A DNA stretch of 32,717 nt, taken from NCBI GenBank assembly GCA_003245675.1, contig QKCN01000060.1, forward strand, positions 1 through 32,717. The letters run 5' to 3'. The notes beneath the pieces are model-generated. The model did not search any database, was not told where the DNA came from, and worked only from the letters and a program-made list of their open reading frames with translations. Both the position numbers and the translations under genes were made by a program. Below, piece by piece: positions 23,591-31,817 of the stretch; positions within the stretch are counted from its first letter, which is position 1, and each line of letters opens with the position of its first letter. This DNA comes from Bacteriovoracaceae bacterium (GTDB lineage Bacteria; Bdellovibrionota; Bacteriovoracia; Bacteriovoracales; Bacteriovoracaceae).

Positions 23591-23632
23591 AAAATTTTTA
23601 AATATCTTCTAGTTTTTTACGAGTGGAATATT

Positions 23633-24286
23633 ATGGAATCAATGACCTATTTTTGGCTTCCCAAAGTGCTAATGAGTTTGCTCTTTTTTTATTATTTGCT
23701 TTTGACATTGACACAGTTTGTCGGTGTTAAATCACCCTTAAAGTCTTTAGCAATAATGTCGTTTTTGCTTCCTTTTCTCTTTTTGCTGTCTTCATTCTTT
23801 ACTGATTCTTGGAATGTGATGGGTGTTTCGTTGAGCTTATTTTCCTTAAGCGACGGTATTTTCTGCTTAGCCTTCTCGCTCGTCTTTTCCTTTCTGGTTG
23901 CCGTCTTTGGCAAAGTCAGTGAGGATACACGAGAGCAAAAAGCTTTGCAGCGGATTGTGTTTAAAATACCGCTTTTAGGCTTGATTGTTCTATTCATCAG
24001 TCAGGGAAAGATTGCCTGGTTGTCTGTTCTCACTTGGGCCATATTAAATCTTTTGTTGCTAATGTTTTTTAGACAGAGACGCTTTATTTCTCGTCTCCCT
24101 TACCGCTATTGTGTTTGCTTGAGTCTGTTTGGTGGTGCCGCCGTTTTGCTAGAAAAGCTTTGGAGTCCTAATATGTTTTCCTTGGCGCTATTGCTCATCT
24201 ATGTTTATTTTTGGGGGCGCTTACTAAATTATGCGATGATAAAGATGATGGTCAGTAATCAATTGACGGAGGTTGAGCATGCATAA
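23633..24286 (+). CDS. Polytopic membrane protein of unknown family
   Basis: A 217-residue, very hydrophobic protein with about six or seven membrane helices (for example VLMSLLFFYYLLLTL, FLLPFLFLLSSFF, IFCLAFSLVFSFLVAVF, LALLLIYVYFWG). Loops are short. I see no catalytic or transport signature. The open frame extends upstream to 23516, but that would overlap the divergent gene and the promoter. The ATG at 23633 is favoured, with a weak GTGGA site; an ATG at 23642 is possible. Its stop overlaps the lipoprotein start by eight bases, so it is the first gene of the operon leading into the helicase-nuclease pair. Confidence 0.7.
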   Translation: MESMTYFWLPKVLMSLLFFYYLLLTLTQFVGVKSPLKSLAIMSFLLPFLFLLSSFFTDSWNVMGVSLSLFSLSDGIFCLAFSLVFSFLVAVFGKVSEDTREQKALQRIVFKIPLLGLIVLFISQGKIAWLSVLTWAILNLLLLMFFRQRRFISRLPYRYCVCLSLFGGAAVLLEKLWSPNMFSLALLLIYVYFWGRLLNYAMIKMMVSNQLTEVEHA

Positions 24287-25334
24287 ATTGCAATTGCCAC
24301 TACTTCTTTTTGTCGTATTATTTGCTAGTTGTACTCAAATGGGTTCTCTCAATATGAAAGAACAGCGCTTTGGCATACGGCCCGTGAAAATTGTCTGGCT
24401 ACAAGTTGCAGGATTTTCCGCAGAGCATCTTGCGCTATTACGCTTCTCTTATCCTAATGCTGAAGTTAAAACGCCGTTAGAAAATTCTAACTGTGTTGGC
24501 AATACTTGGTTTTATAACCTGTTTTCTCTGCGTCCTGAGGCGCAGCAGGGTTTTTTCTCTCAAATGGTGGGAAAAAAAACAGTTAAGGGGGAATGCTCAG
24601 ACTATGACTCAGATCCGATCTGGTCTTATTTAGAAAAAGGCGGATTAAGTTCCGGAATATTTGAGATCGGAGCGGATGAGAAAGAGCAACTTTCTTCGGC
24701 CCTTACTTGTCCACGAGGTGACGAATTTTTAGGACATTCTGCTTCATGGGTGATGGCGCCAGTTCGTAAATTTGAAAAATTCCCCGATAAAACGGCGTTT
24801 TTTCATCATTCCGAGAAAAATTCATTCAAGCAAGGATCGCTCTATTATGATCAGTCTTGTCAAAAAGGGGGATGTTACACTAGTCCCTTTTTAAATATAA
24901 AATCGGTTTTTGATAGTTTTACCAAAAACAAGGATAGATATTTCTTTTTGATCCGGGATTTTTCTTATCAAAAAGCATTGCAGAGTAAAAATATTGCTGG
25001 GGCTCGCGAAATTCTTCGGGAAATTCTTGAGATATATGATTTTTTCATGAAGATGACTGCGGAGAAAGAAGATCTACTACTTGTTCTTTCTTCTTCTGCA
25101 TCGATGAAGTTGGATTTTCCGAAACAGGGCAAAGAGTGGGAGTCGTTTGAGAAAAAAGGACAAAACATAGTATTTGGAAAGACATCATTAGTTGGCAATG
25201 TTTTTGCCCATGGGGCACGAGCGGAAAATTTTTGTGGTTTCTTTGAGGAGTCCGAAATGCTCATGCGCTTTATGACCGAAGCCAAAATCAAAGCTTGGAG
25301 TAATAAGTTGCTTGAAGAGCTTTTTGGTAAGTAG
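24279..25334 (+). CDS. Lipoprotein, possible degenerate alkaline-phosphatase-superfamily fold
   Basis: A 351-residue lipoprotein. The signal peptide ends in FASC with Cys18 as lipidation site. IVWLQVAGFSAEHLALLRFS resembles the first strand of sulfatase/nucleotide-pyrophosphatase proteins (xxxxDGxxxxxL), but the metal-binding aspartate is missing. LLLVLSSSASM near the C-terminus could match a later metal-site strand, also without its residues. I therefore suspect an inactive relative; this is weak inference. GGAGG lies seven bases before the ATG at 24279; an in-frame TTG two codons earlier is less likely. The stop is two bases before the nuclease gene, so it is co-transcribed with addB/addA. 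Confidence 0.7.
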   Translation: MHKLQLPLLLFVVLFASCTQMGSLNMKEQRFGIRPVKIVWLQVAGFSAEHLALLRFSYPNAEVKTPLENSNCVGNTWFYNLFSLRPEAQQGFFSQMVGKKTVKGECSDYDSDPIWSYLEKGGLSSGIFEIGADEKEQLSSALTCPRGDEFLGHSASWVMAPVRKFEKFPDKTAFFHHSEKNSFKQGSLYYDQSCQKGGCYTSPFLNIKSVFDSFTKNKDRYFFLIRDFSYQKALQSKNIAGAREILREILEIYDFFMKMTAEKEDLLLVLSSSASMKLDFPKQGKEWESFEKKGQNIVFGKTSLVGNVFAHGARAENFCGFFEESEMLMRFMTEAKIKAWSNKLLEELFGK

Positions 25335-25336
25335 CG

Positions 25337-27694
25337 ATGTTAGAGCCTCTACTTTATCGGCATTCCCGAGATATTTGGCAGGGACTTGCTTCTCGTGCTG
25401 GGAAGAATATTGTGGCAATTGTTCCCGATCCTATGCGAGCAGATTATCTGCGATTGTTGCTAGAAGAAGAGGGAATTGAACAAGTTGAAGTAAAAACAAT
25501 TTCTCTTTTTGTTAAAGACTACCTTACAAGTCAGATGGGAAATGACTCTCAGCTGCGCTTGGCCAGAAAAGCTGATTTGCTGATGGGACTAGGAAAAGCA
25601 TGGCGAAATTATGGTCAAGCCTTGGGAAATCAGCGCTATCTTCAATATAGTTTTTTTGAAAAAATTTATCGTATTTTTTCGGAATTGCGTTCTTACACTT
25701 TGGACCAAGAATTATGGAACTCAGTTCTTTCTCTTTTACCAGAGGATTTGGCTGAAGGGGTTTTTCTTTTAGGACAAGTCTATGAAAATTACGGACTTTG
25801 GGACGAACAAAGCACATATTACTATATGAAGCAGGCCCTTCTAAAAGAAGAGGGGGTTGAGGAACAGCATTTCTTTTTTTGGGGCTTTGATCATTTTTCA
25901 GCTCAGCAGATTGATTGGCTGAAAAGTTTAGCTATTCGCCATCAGGTGACAATTCCCATTGCCCAGGCATTAATTCCAGAGCTTGATCCTGCTGACTATA
26001 TTTCATGGTTGTGGGGAGAGGATTTTTGGAAAAAATTTTCATTTACTAAAATGACTGAAAATATTCCCGTTGAGTGTATCCAGTTTTCTGAAGGCAGTTT
26101 GGCCGAAACCCTAAAGGCAGAATTGCCTTTGGATGCAAAGACTGATCTCTATTTGGGAACACGCAAGCTACAGTTGGAGCATTTGCAGGATCTTCCTTTT
26201 GAAAACTTGCGTTTTAAGATTCCTCTTGATTGGGGCGAAGGACAGCTTGCCTATTTTTCTAATTGGATTGCCGCTAAAGTTGGAGAAGGGATTTGGGTTT
26301 GTGATTTGACAGAGGCTTTGACCCAAGAGATTCAAAGGGCAAATGAGTCTGAAAATGATATTTTAGTGAAGATTTGTTGTGCTTATTTACTGACTCTTAA
26401 GCGAAATTATGAAGATCAAGAAATGATTTTTCCTTTTGATCAACAGCTATTAGAGCAAATAAATGCACTTAATCTTCCTCGGATTTTTAAAACATCTTTG
26501 AGGCTTTTTGAAAATCATCTTAGCATTTATGATTTGAAGCAAGTTTCTCTTTATGAGGAAAGTTCTTGGAATGTGCTTTGCTTGGGCGGCCAATTTGAAA
26601 AACCAGTATCTGCTTCTGATCTTTTTAATGAAAAAGCGCTGAGCTTTTTGCGTGAAATTGGACCAGTGCGACGCAAAGAATTTGAAATTTTAAATCTCAG
26701 ACAGAGAATAGAAGAACTATGCAGCCATAGTAAGGTTCTCTTGGTTGTTGAGCGAGAGTTTTTGCAACACGATGTTGATTGGCCCCAGATTTTAGAGGGG
26801 CTTGATTTGAGGGTGCGACCTGATTCGCCAAGAAATAAGATACCGCTTAGTACACAACTGCCTTTTATGCGAGTCAATGGTGTTTTTGAAGAAACACGAG
26901 GAGTAAGTGCCAGCCGGCTGCAAAGCTATATTGATTGTCCTCGCCGTTTTTATTTTACATATATTGATAAGGTTTCTAATGAGGCAAGTTTGGCAAATGA
27001 GGTCGATGTTCGTATTTTGGGCGAAATTGAACATCAGTTGATTCAGTCTTATTTTGAATCAGCAGGCACTTGTTCTTTGGAGGAGGAGGCGAAGCGCCTT
27101 TTGTTTCAGCAGCTTAATGAAAACGATATTCATTTGGGCGAAAAAAATTTAGAAAAGTCATTGCTGGAGCTGGTGAGTTATGCTCAGAATGGGATTTCAT
27201 TATTGGAAAGTGTTATTGAGCAAAAAAAACTTATTAAAATAGAATTTGAAAAAGAACTAAAAAAGGGGCAAGGGAGAATTGACTGCCTCTTAACAACCCA
27301 TGCCGGGACTTATTTGTTTGATTTTAAGAGAGGTAAGTCATCGATAGGAACGCTTACGGAAATTTGGAGTTATGATAAAATTCAATTGTGGTTTTATCTC
27401 GCTCGTTTAGATATTGCGCTGACGGATCTTGCTGGGTTTGGCTACATCTGCTTAAAAGATATTTCAGCCTCCACTCTTATTTCTTTGGTTGGTAAAGAAC
27501 AACTTAATGAAAATGTTAAATTTAGTCCGGGGGAATTGGATAAGGTTGAATCGGGATTGGATGAGTATCGCGTTTTTGAGGCTGAGCAAATTGAAAAACT
27601 AAAAAATGAAAAATTGTTTTTACCTCATGCTAAAAATAATAAATCATGCGTATTTTGTGATTTTAGAAGTGTCTGTCCCGAGAGGTTAATTTAA
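25337..27694 (+). CDS. addB: AddB-like PD-(D/E)XK nuclease subunit
   Basis: A 785-residue protein. The N-terminal region (about 1-520) resembles the inactivated helicase of AddB/RexB and lacks a Walker A motif. The C-terminal RecB-type nuclease starts with SASRLQSYIDCPRRFYF (first Cys about 533), has GRIDCLL (about 647) and DFKRGK (about 662) as catalytic Asp and DxK elements, and ends with SCVFCDFRSVC (about 770-780). The one-plus-three cysteines are the Fe-S staple known from AddB and Cas4. With AddA it should resect double-strand breaks for RecA-dependent repair. The AddA gene follows directly (TAA then ATG). It is shorter than Bacillus AddB, and the N-terminal match is by pattern only. 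Confidence 0.82.
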   Translation: MLEPLLYRHSRDIWQGLASRAGKNIVAIVPDPMRADYLRLLLEEEGIEQVEVKTISLFVKDYLTSQMGNDSQLRLARKADLLMGLGKAWRNYGQALGNQRYLQYSFFEKIYRIFSELRSYTLDQELWNSVLSLLPEDLAEGVFLLGQVYENYGLWDEQSTYYYMKQALLKEEGVEEQHFFFWGFDHFSAQQIDWLKSLAIRHQVTIPIAQALIPELDPADYISWLWGEDFWKKFSFTKMTENIPVECIQFSEGSLAETLKAELPLDAKTDLYLGTRKLQLEHLQDLPFENLRFKIPLDWGEGQLAYFSNWIAAKVGEGIWVCDLTEALTQEIQRANESENDILVKICCAYLLTLKRNYEDQEMIFPFDQQLLEQINALNLPRIFKTSLRLFENHLSIYDLKQVSLYEESSWNVLCLGGQFEKPVSASDLFNEKALSFLREIGPVRRKEFEILNLRQRIEELCSHSKVLLVVEREFLQHDVDWPQILEGLDLRVRPDSPRNKIPLSTQLPFMRVNGVFEETRGVSASRLQSYIDCPRRFYFTYIDKVSNEASLANEVDVRILGEIEHQLIQSYFESAGTCSLEEEAKRLLFQQLNENDIHLGEKNLEKSLLELVSYAQNGISLLESVIEQKKLIKIEFEKELKKGQGRIDCLLTTHAGTYLFDFKRGKSSIGTLTEIWSYDKIQLWFYLARLDIALTDLAGFGYICLKDISASTLISLVGKEQLNENVKFSPGELDKVESGLDEYRVFEAEQIEKLKNEKLFLPHAKNNKSCVFCDFRSVCPERLI

Positions 27695-30600
27695 ATGGCA
27701 CAAGCAAATGAAGAACAAAAACGAGTCATCGATTCTGAGGGGGGCGTTCTCCTATCGGCAGGTGCAGGTGCGGGCAAAACATTTGTGCTAGTGGAGCACC
27801 TTGTTGATCGCTTGCGTCGCATTGTTGAAAAACACTCTGGTTTAGGTGAACAAGATCTTGTGCAATTGGCCCTAGAGCAAGTCCGCCAGACTGTGGTCAT
27901 GACTTTTACACGCAAGGCTGCAGGCGAGTTGCTTTTGCGTTTGCGCAAACGATTGCGAGTTGAAAAAGATGAGTCAGAAGAGTGCCATGCCTATTTTTGG
28001 GATAAAATTTCACGCAAAATATCAGAAATGACCATGACGACGATTCATGGCTTTTGTTTAAAGCTTTTGAAGGGAGACTATTTTTCTCATATTCCTGATT
28101 CTCTTGATTTGGTTAGTGAATTGGAGATTTTCCTAAAAATAGATGCACTTTTTACGGATTGGGTGGAACACCATTTGCAAGAATCTTCGCTTCCTAAAAA
28201 TCTTCTATCGTTGTTTATTGAAAACGAAAGAAGAATTCTCTCTTCATTTGTTAAAATTTTTTCTGATCCCTCTCTGCGGCTAGAGTGGCGCAGCTCTCGT
28301 AGAGTCGGGACCGATCACAATGAATTAAATGAGGTCATGCGTGAGATTTTGCGCTTAGAGGGGCTTGAAAATTGGTTGCATCCCTTTTCTTTTCCGACGG
28401 CCACAGAGAATGAAGACAAAAAGTGGTTGAAGTATATGACGGCTTTAGAAGAATTAAAGCCTTATGATTTTTCATGTGCACAGACTTGGCGAGTCTTTGC
28501 TGAAATTGATGCCAGTTTGCCACGAACTGTTGGTCCTCGTGGTAAAAATGCAGACCCCGTTGATTGTCGTAATTGGGAGCTGACTAAGAATGTGCGAGAT
28601 AAGGTTTTGCGCAAAATGGGGGAGTCATTTTTGGTGTTTATTGAAAATGAAGATGCCATTAATCTTTGGGCCCAGGTAATGAGAGATATCTTTTCGTATA
28701 TTGAACACAATTATTTTTTGCAAAGAGGTATTTCCTTTTCGGATATTGAATATTTGACGCTGTTGGGATTAGAAGAAGAAGAGGCTTGTCAAAAAATTCA
28801 GACTGATTTTAGTTATCTTATCGTCGATGAATTTCAGGATACTTCAGAAGTTCAATATCGCATTATTAAGAAGGTGCTAGGAGGAGATCTTGGTCGTCTT
28901 GTTGCCGTTGGAGATGTAAAGCAGGCTATTTATGGCTTTCGCGGAGGAGAACTCGGGGTCTTTTTTGAATGTGAGCGCGATATTCCCCACAATTTAGGCT
29001 TATGCAATAATTATCGTTCGCATCGCGAGGTCGTTGATTTTAACAATGACCTTTTTAAATTTCTATTTCCCAAGAGCTTGGGATTTGAGGGCGTGGCATT
29101 GCATGAGACACCTGCGACTCCCCAGTGTGTACCTCTGGAGATTTTGCGCGAAGAGATGGGGAAAGTTGTGAAACTTGCAGCAAACTGGGATGGCGAAGAG
29201 AAGCTGAGTTCAGAAGAATTGAATCGAGCAGAGGCAGAATGCATTTTTTCAAAAATTCAAACATTGAGCAAGGAAAATGCGGGAGAGAGCATTGCTGTCC
29301 TTTATCGTAAACTCGCTCCGGCGAAATTCCTCATTCGTAAGTTACTAGATGCAGGAATTGGTTTTGTGGCGCAAAGTAAAATTTCGCAACAAGATGATCC
29401 TATTCTGGGAATGTTTACCGTTTTATTGGCCGATGTTATGTCGCACTCTCAAGATGACTCTTTTGTTTTTTCGAACTTAATGATTCCTAGTTATTTGAGT
29501 CTATTGCATCTTGATTCTGCTGCGTTTGATTTGGCATCTTGTCGTGCCTTTGTCACAAATGCCAAGCTCTATGGTATTTTTTTGGCATTTGAAATGTTTT
29601 TAGAATCTTTGCATTTGGCCAATTCCGGGTATCGCAATAATTTGAAAAAGATTAAAGAGCTTTGTCTTCTAGGAGAAGATTCTTTTGAAAAAATTTATGG
29701 ACTGTTAGATAAAGGGCGAGAAGAGCAGTATAAATTCGAGTTTAAGCAAGGAGAACGGACAGTTGTTCAAATTTTAACAGCGCATGCTTCTAAAGGATTA
29801 GAATTTGAGCACGTTTTTCTTGGTGGTATTTCAACAAATGGGGCAATGCGAGTGGATGCACCTTTGGTGGGGGACTCTTTAAAGAGTTTGCGCTTTAAAA
29901 TTGAGTTGGGGCAGCAGGACTACTATAAAACGCCTATGTTCTTTTTAGAGGAGAAGCGCGCTACTCACAAAGATTTTGCGGAATCCTTGCGCCTTTTCTA
30001 CGTTGCCTGCACGCGGGCCAAAAAGACGCTTAGCTATGTGGACATTCAGTCTGTGACTAAACTTAATGCCAATTCTTGGATTAATGGTTTGCGGCAATGG
30101 GAAATTGAGCGCAATCCTCTGTTGGGCTGGCTTACGGTTGAAACACAGGATTTAGCTTGGGAAAATATCTTGAATGAAACTCAAGAAAAAAATGTTCCAC
30201 TATTTCATCTCAGCCCTGTCGGGATAACGGATAAAATTTTGGATCATCAGCAAAATGCGGTTTTGTCAGAGCTATCTGTGACACGACTTGCTCTTTTATG
30301 GCAATGTCCTCGTAAATTTTACTTGAAAAATATTTGTCGTTTTTTACCTGAAGAATTAGAGCTTTTTTCATCATTACTGGGGACGACTTATCAAGAAGAG
30401 GAAGAGGAAATCAAATGGTCTGAGGATAAGGTTGAAGAAGAAGATAACTTCGTTAATACTGCAGATCGAGGAACTCTTTTGCATGCAACAGTTGAAACAT
30501 GGATCAAAAGTGAGTTTTTGGAGGAGGGAGAGCTTGATCCTTCAGTCCGAGATGCCTTTCTTTATTTAAAGGAGGAGCTATCTACTTTAGTAAGTCGCTT

Positions 30601-30988
30601 TCACTTTATTTCGGAAAAAGAGTGCAAATTTCCTTTAGGGGGAATTACTGTCGTGGGTATTCCTGATCTTGTGATGATCCCATTAGAGTCGACATCATCT
30701 GTGGAAATTTGGGATTTTAAGACAGGGCTTCGACGGGAGCAAAAAGAAAAAGCTTATTGGTTTCAACTTCATGCTTATGCTTTTGCGTATTTTACTCTGT
30801 ATGGGCGCAAACAAACGGAGCAAATCACTCTAGTATTGGCCTATGCTGATGAATCAAAAACGGTAAAGCGGTCGGTGAGTTATCGAGAAGTTATTGAGAA
30901 CTTAGAGGAATCTCTCTCGCTATTGCACAAACTTGACGAAAAAAATCGGAATAGTTGTGCTTTCTGTCAATTTCAGCCTTTGTGCTAG
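27695..30988 (+). CDS. addA: AddA-like UvrD/RecB helicase-nuclease
   Basis: A 1097-residue superfamily 1 helicase fused to a nuclease. Helicase motifs run in order: SAGAGAGKT (21-29), MTFTRKAAGEL, TTIHGFCL, LIVDEFQDTSEVQY (about 376), VGDVKQAIYGFRGGE, NNYRSH, TAHASKGLEFEHV and LFYVACTRAKK. The C-terminal nuclease has GTLLHATVE, GIPDLVMI and DFKTG as catalytic elements and QLHAYAFAY as the QxxxY motif. It acts on DNA ends with the AddB-like partner. Unusually, it also has QCPRKFYL (Cys about 870) and SCAFCQFQPLC at the very end, so its nuclease too could hold an Fe-S cluster. Its ATG follows the addB stop with no gap. Confidence 0.9.
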   Translation: MAQANEEQKRVIDSEGGVLLSAGAGAGKTFVLVEHLVDRLRRIVEKHSGLGEQDLVQLALEQVRQTVVMTFTRKAAGELLLRLRKRLRVEKDESEECHAYFWDKISRKISEMTMTTIHGFCLKLLKGDYFSHIPDSLDLVSELEIFLKIDALFTDWVEHHLQESSLPKNLLSLFIENERRILSSFVKIFSDPSLRLEWRSSRRVGTDHNELNEVMREILRLEGLENWLHPFSFPTATENEDKKWLKYMTALEELKPYDFSCAQTWRVFAEIDASLPRTVGPRGKNADPVDCRNWELTKNVRDKVLRKMGESFLVFIENEDAINLWAQVMRDIFSYIEHNYFLQRGISFSDIEYLTLLGLEEEEACQKIQTDFSYLIVDEFQDTSEVQYRIIKKVLGGDLGRLVAVGDVKQAIYGFRGGELGVFFECERDIPHNLGLCNNYRSHREVVDFNNDLFKFLFPKSLGFEGVALHETPATPQCVPLEILREEMGKVVKLAANWDGEEKLSSEELNRAEAECIFSKIQTLSKENAGESIAVLYRKLAPAKFLIRKLLDAGIGFVAQSKISQQDDPILGMFTVLLADVMSHSQDDSFVFSNLMIPSYLSLLHLDSAAFDLASCRAFVTNAKLYGIFLAFEMFLESLHLANSGYRNNLKKIKELCLLGEDSFEKIYGLLDKGREEQYKFEFKQGERTVVQILTAHASKGLEFEHVFLGGISTNGAMRVDAPLVGDSLKSLRFKIELGQQDYYKTPMFFLEEKRATHKDFAESLRLFYVACTRAKKTLSYVDIQSVTKLNANSWINGLRQWEIERNPLLGWLTVETQDLAWENILNETQEKNVPLFHLSPVGITDKILDHQQNAVLSELSVTRLALLWQCPRKFYLKNICRFLPEELELFSSLLGTTYQEEEEEIKWSEDKVEEEDNFVNTADRGTLLHATVETWIKSEFLEEGELDPSVRDAFLYLKEELSTLVSRFHFISEKECKFPLGGITVVGIPDLVMIPLESTSSVEIWDFKTGLRREQKEKAYWFQLHAYAFAYFTLYGRKQTEQITLVLAYADESKTVKRSVSYREVIENLEESLSLLHKLDEKNRNSCAFCQFQPLC

Positions 30989-31045
30989 AAATTTTTTCCA
31001 GTTGGACAAACATAGCAATCTCCAAGCCTTATGTTAAAATAATGG

Positions 31046-31059
31046 GGTATTTATATACC
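31046..31059 (+). promoter_or_regulatory. Small dyad upstream of the beta-barrel gene
   Basis: GGTAT-N4-ATACC lies 30 bases before the ATG at 31089 and overlaps TATATA (31052-31057). TAAAAT at 31035-31040 is the better -10 candidate, but I found no good -35. The 100-base gap after addA shows no clear terminator. Confidence 0.25.
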
Positions 31060-31088
31060 TTGTGAACTCAAAAGATATGAGGATGATT

Positions 31089-31796
31089 ATGAAGCATTAT
31101 TTATTAGGCTGTTTATTGTGTTTTCTTTTGGCCCCTTTGGCCCATGCAGGGGAAGATTCTAAGTATAACTTTTCTTGGCTAGACGCTGATAAAGAAGTTT
31201 ATGTCTTGCAAAATCGGACTTTCAGAAAAGATGGTAGCTTTACTTTCTCTCTCTTGGGCGGGATGACGACTTCAGGCGCCTTTTCTAAGGGACAGGTTGC
31301 CAGTGCTCGCTTTAGTTACTTCTTTAAAGAGGAATGGGGGATTGAGGGTGTTTATTCTCAAAATTTTAGTAGTGAAAATAGCACGGCCGAGGCTCTGCAA
31401 GCGGGATTGAGTGTTGTTCCTTTTATTCGTAAACCTGTTAACTACTATGGCGCAATGGTGCTGTGGGCGCCCTTTTATGCCAAGCTCAATGCATTTAACG
31501 GTATTTTCTATTTTGATTGGATTTTTGGTTTAGGGGTTGCCTCAATAACAGATGAAAACAATAAAAGCTCTTTTGGGACGAATAAAAGTTCTTCTGAAGA
31601 ATGGATGCAGGAAACAAGCACAGGGGTAATGTGGGAAACCGGCTTGCGCTTCTATCTCTCCTCTTCATGGAGTCTGCGCCTCAACATGACGACCATTCAC
31701 TATCAAGCAGAAAGGGCCGTATATAACAATGAAACAGGTCCTAAAAAATGGTTTTCAAATTACGACTTATTATTAGGTGTTAATTACAGTCTATAA
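31089..31796 (+). CDS. Outer-membrane beta-barrel protein
   Basis: A 235-residue protein with signal peptide MKHYLLGCLLCFLLAPLAHA. The mature part opens with VYVLQNRTFRKDGSFTFSLLGG, then alternating aromatic/hydrophobic strands ending in a terminal strand NYDLLLGVNYSL, typical of an outer-membrane barrel. The VLQNRTFRKDGSF opening resembles the beta-barrel family of myxobacteria and Bdellovibrio found near gliding genes. GAGG lies six bases before the ATG at 31089; the open frame begins at a GTG at 31062. A TPR-like gene follows 21 bases later. The pair may belong to a larger trans-envelope complex. The barrel call is firm, the complex is inference. Confidence 0.85.
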   Translation: MKHYLLGCLLCFLLAPLAHAGEDSKYNFSWLDADKEVYVLQNRTFRKDGSFTFSLLGGMTTSGAFSKGQVASARFSYFFKEEWGIEGVYSQNFSSENSTAEALQAGLSVVPFIRKPVNYYGAMVLWAPFYAKLNAFNGIFYFDWIFGLGVASITDENNKSSFGTNKSSSEEWMQETSTGVMWETGLRFYLSSSWSLRLNMTTIHYQAERAVYNNETGPKKWFSNYDLLLGVNYSL

Positions 31797-31817
31797 AATT
31801 ATAAAAAGGAGAACACG

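Noticed and set aside
25337-30988. Nuclease-helicase pair as a new defence system
   Set aside because: Domain order and gene adjacency fit the AddAB/RexAB repair family; no other defence-type gene is linked.
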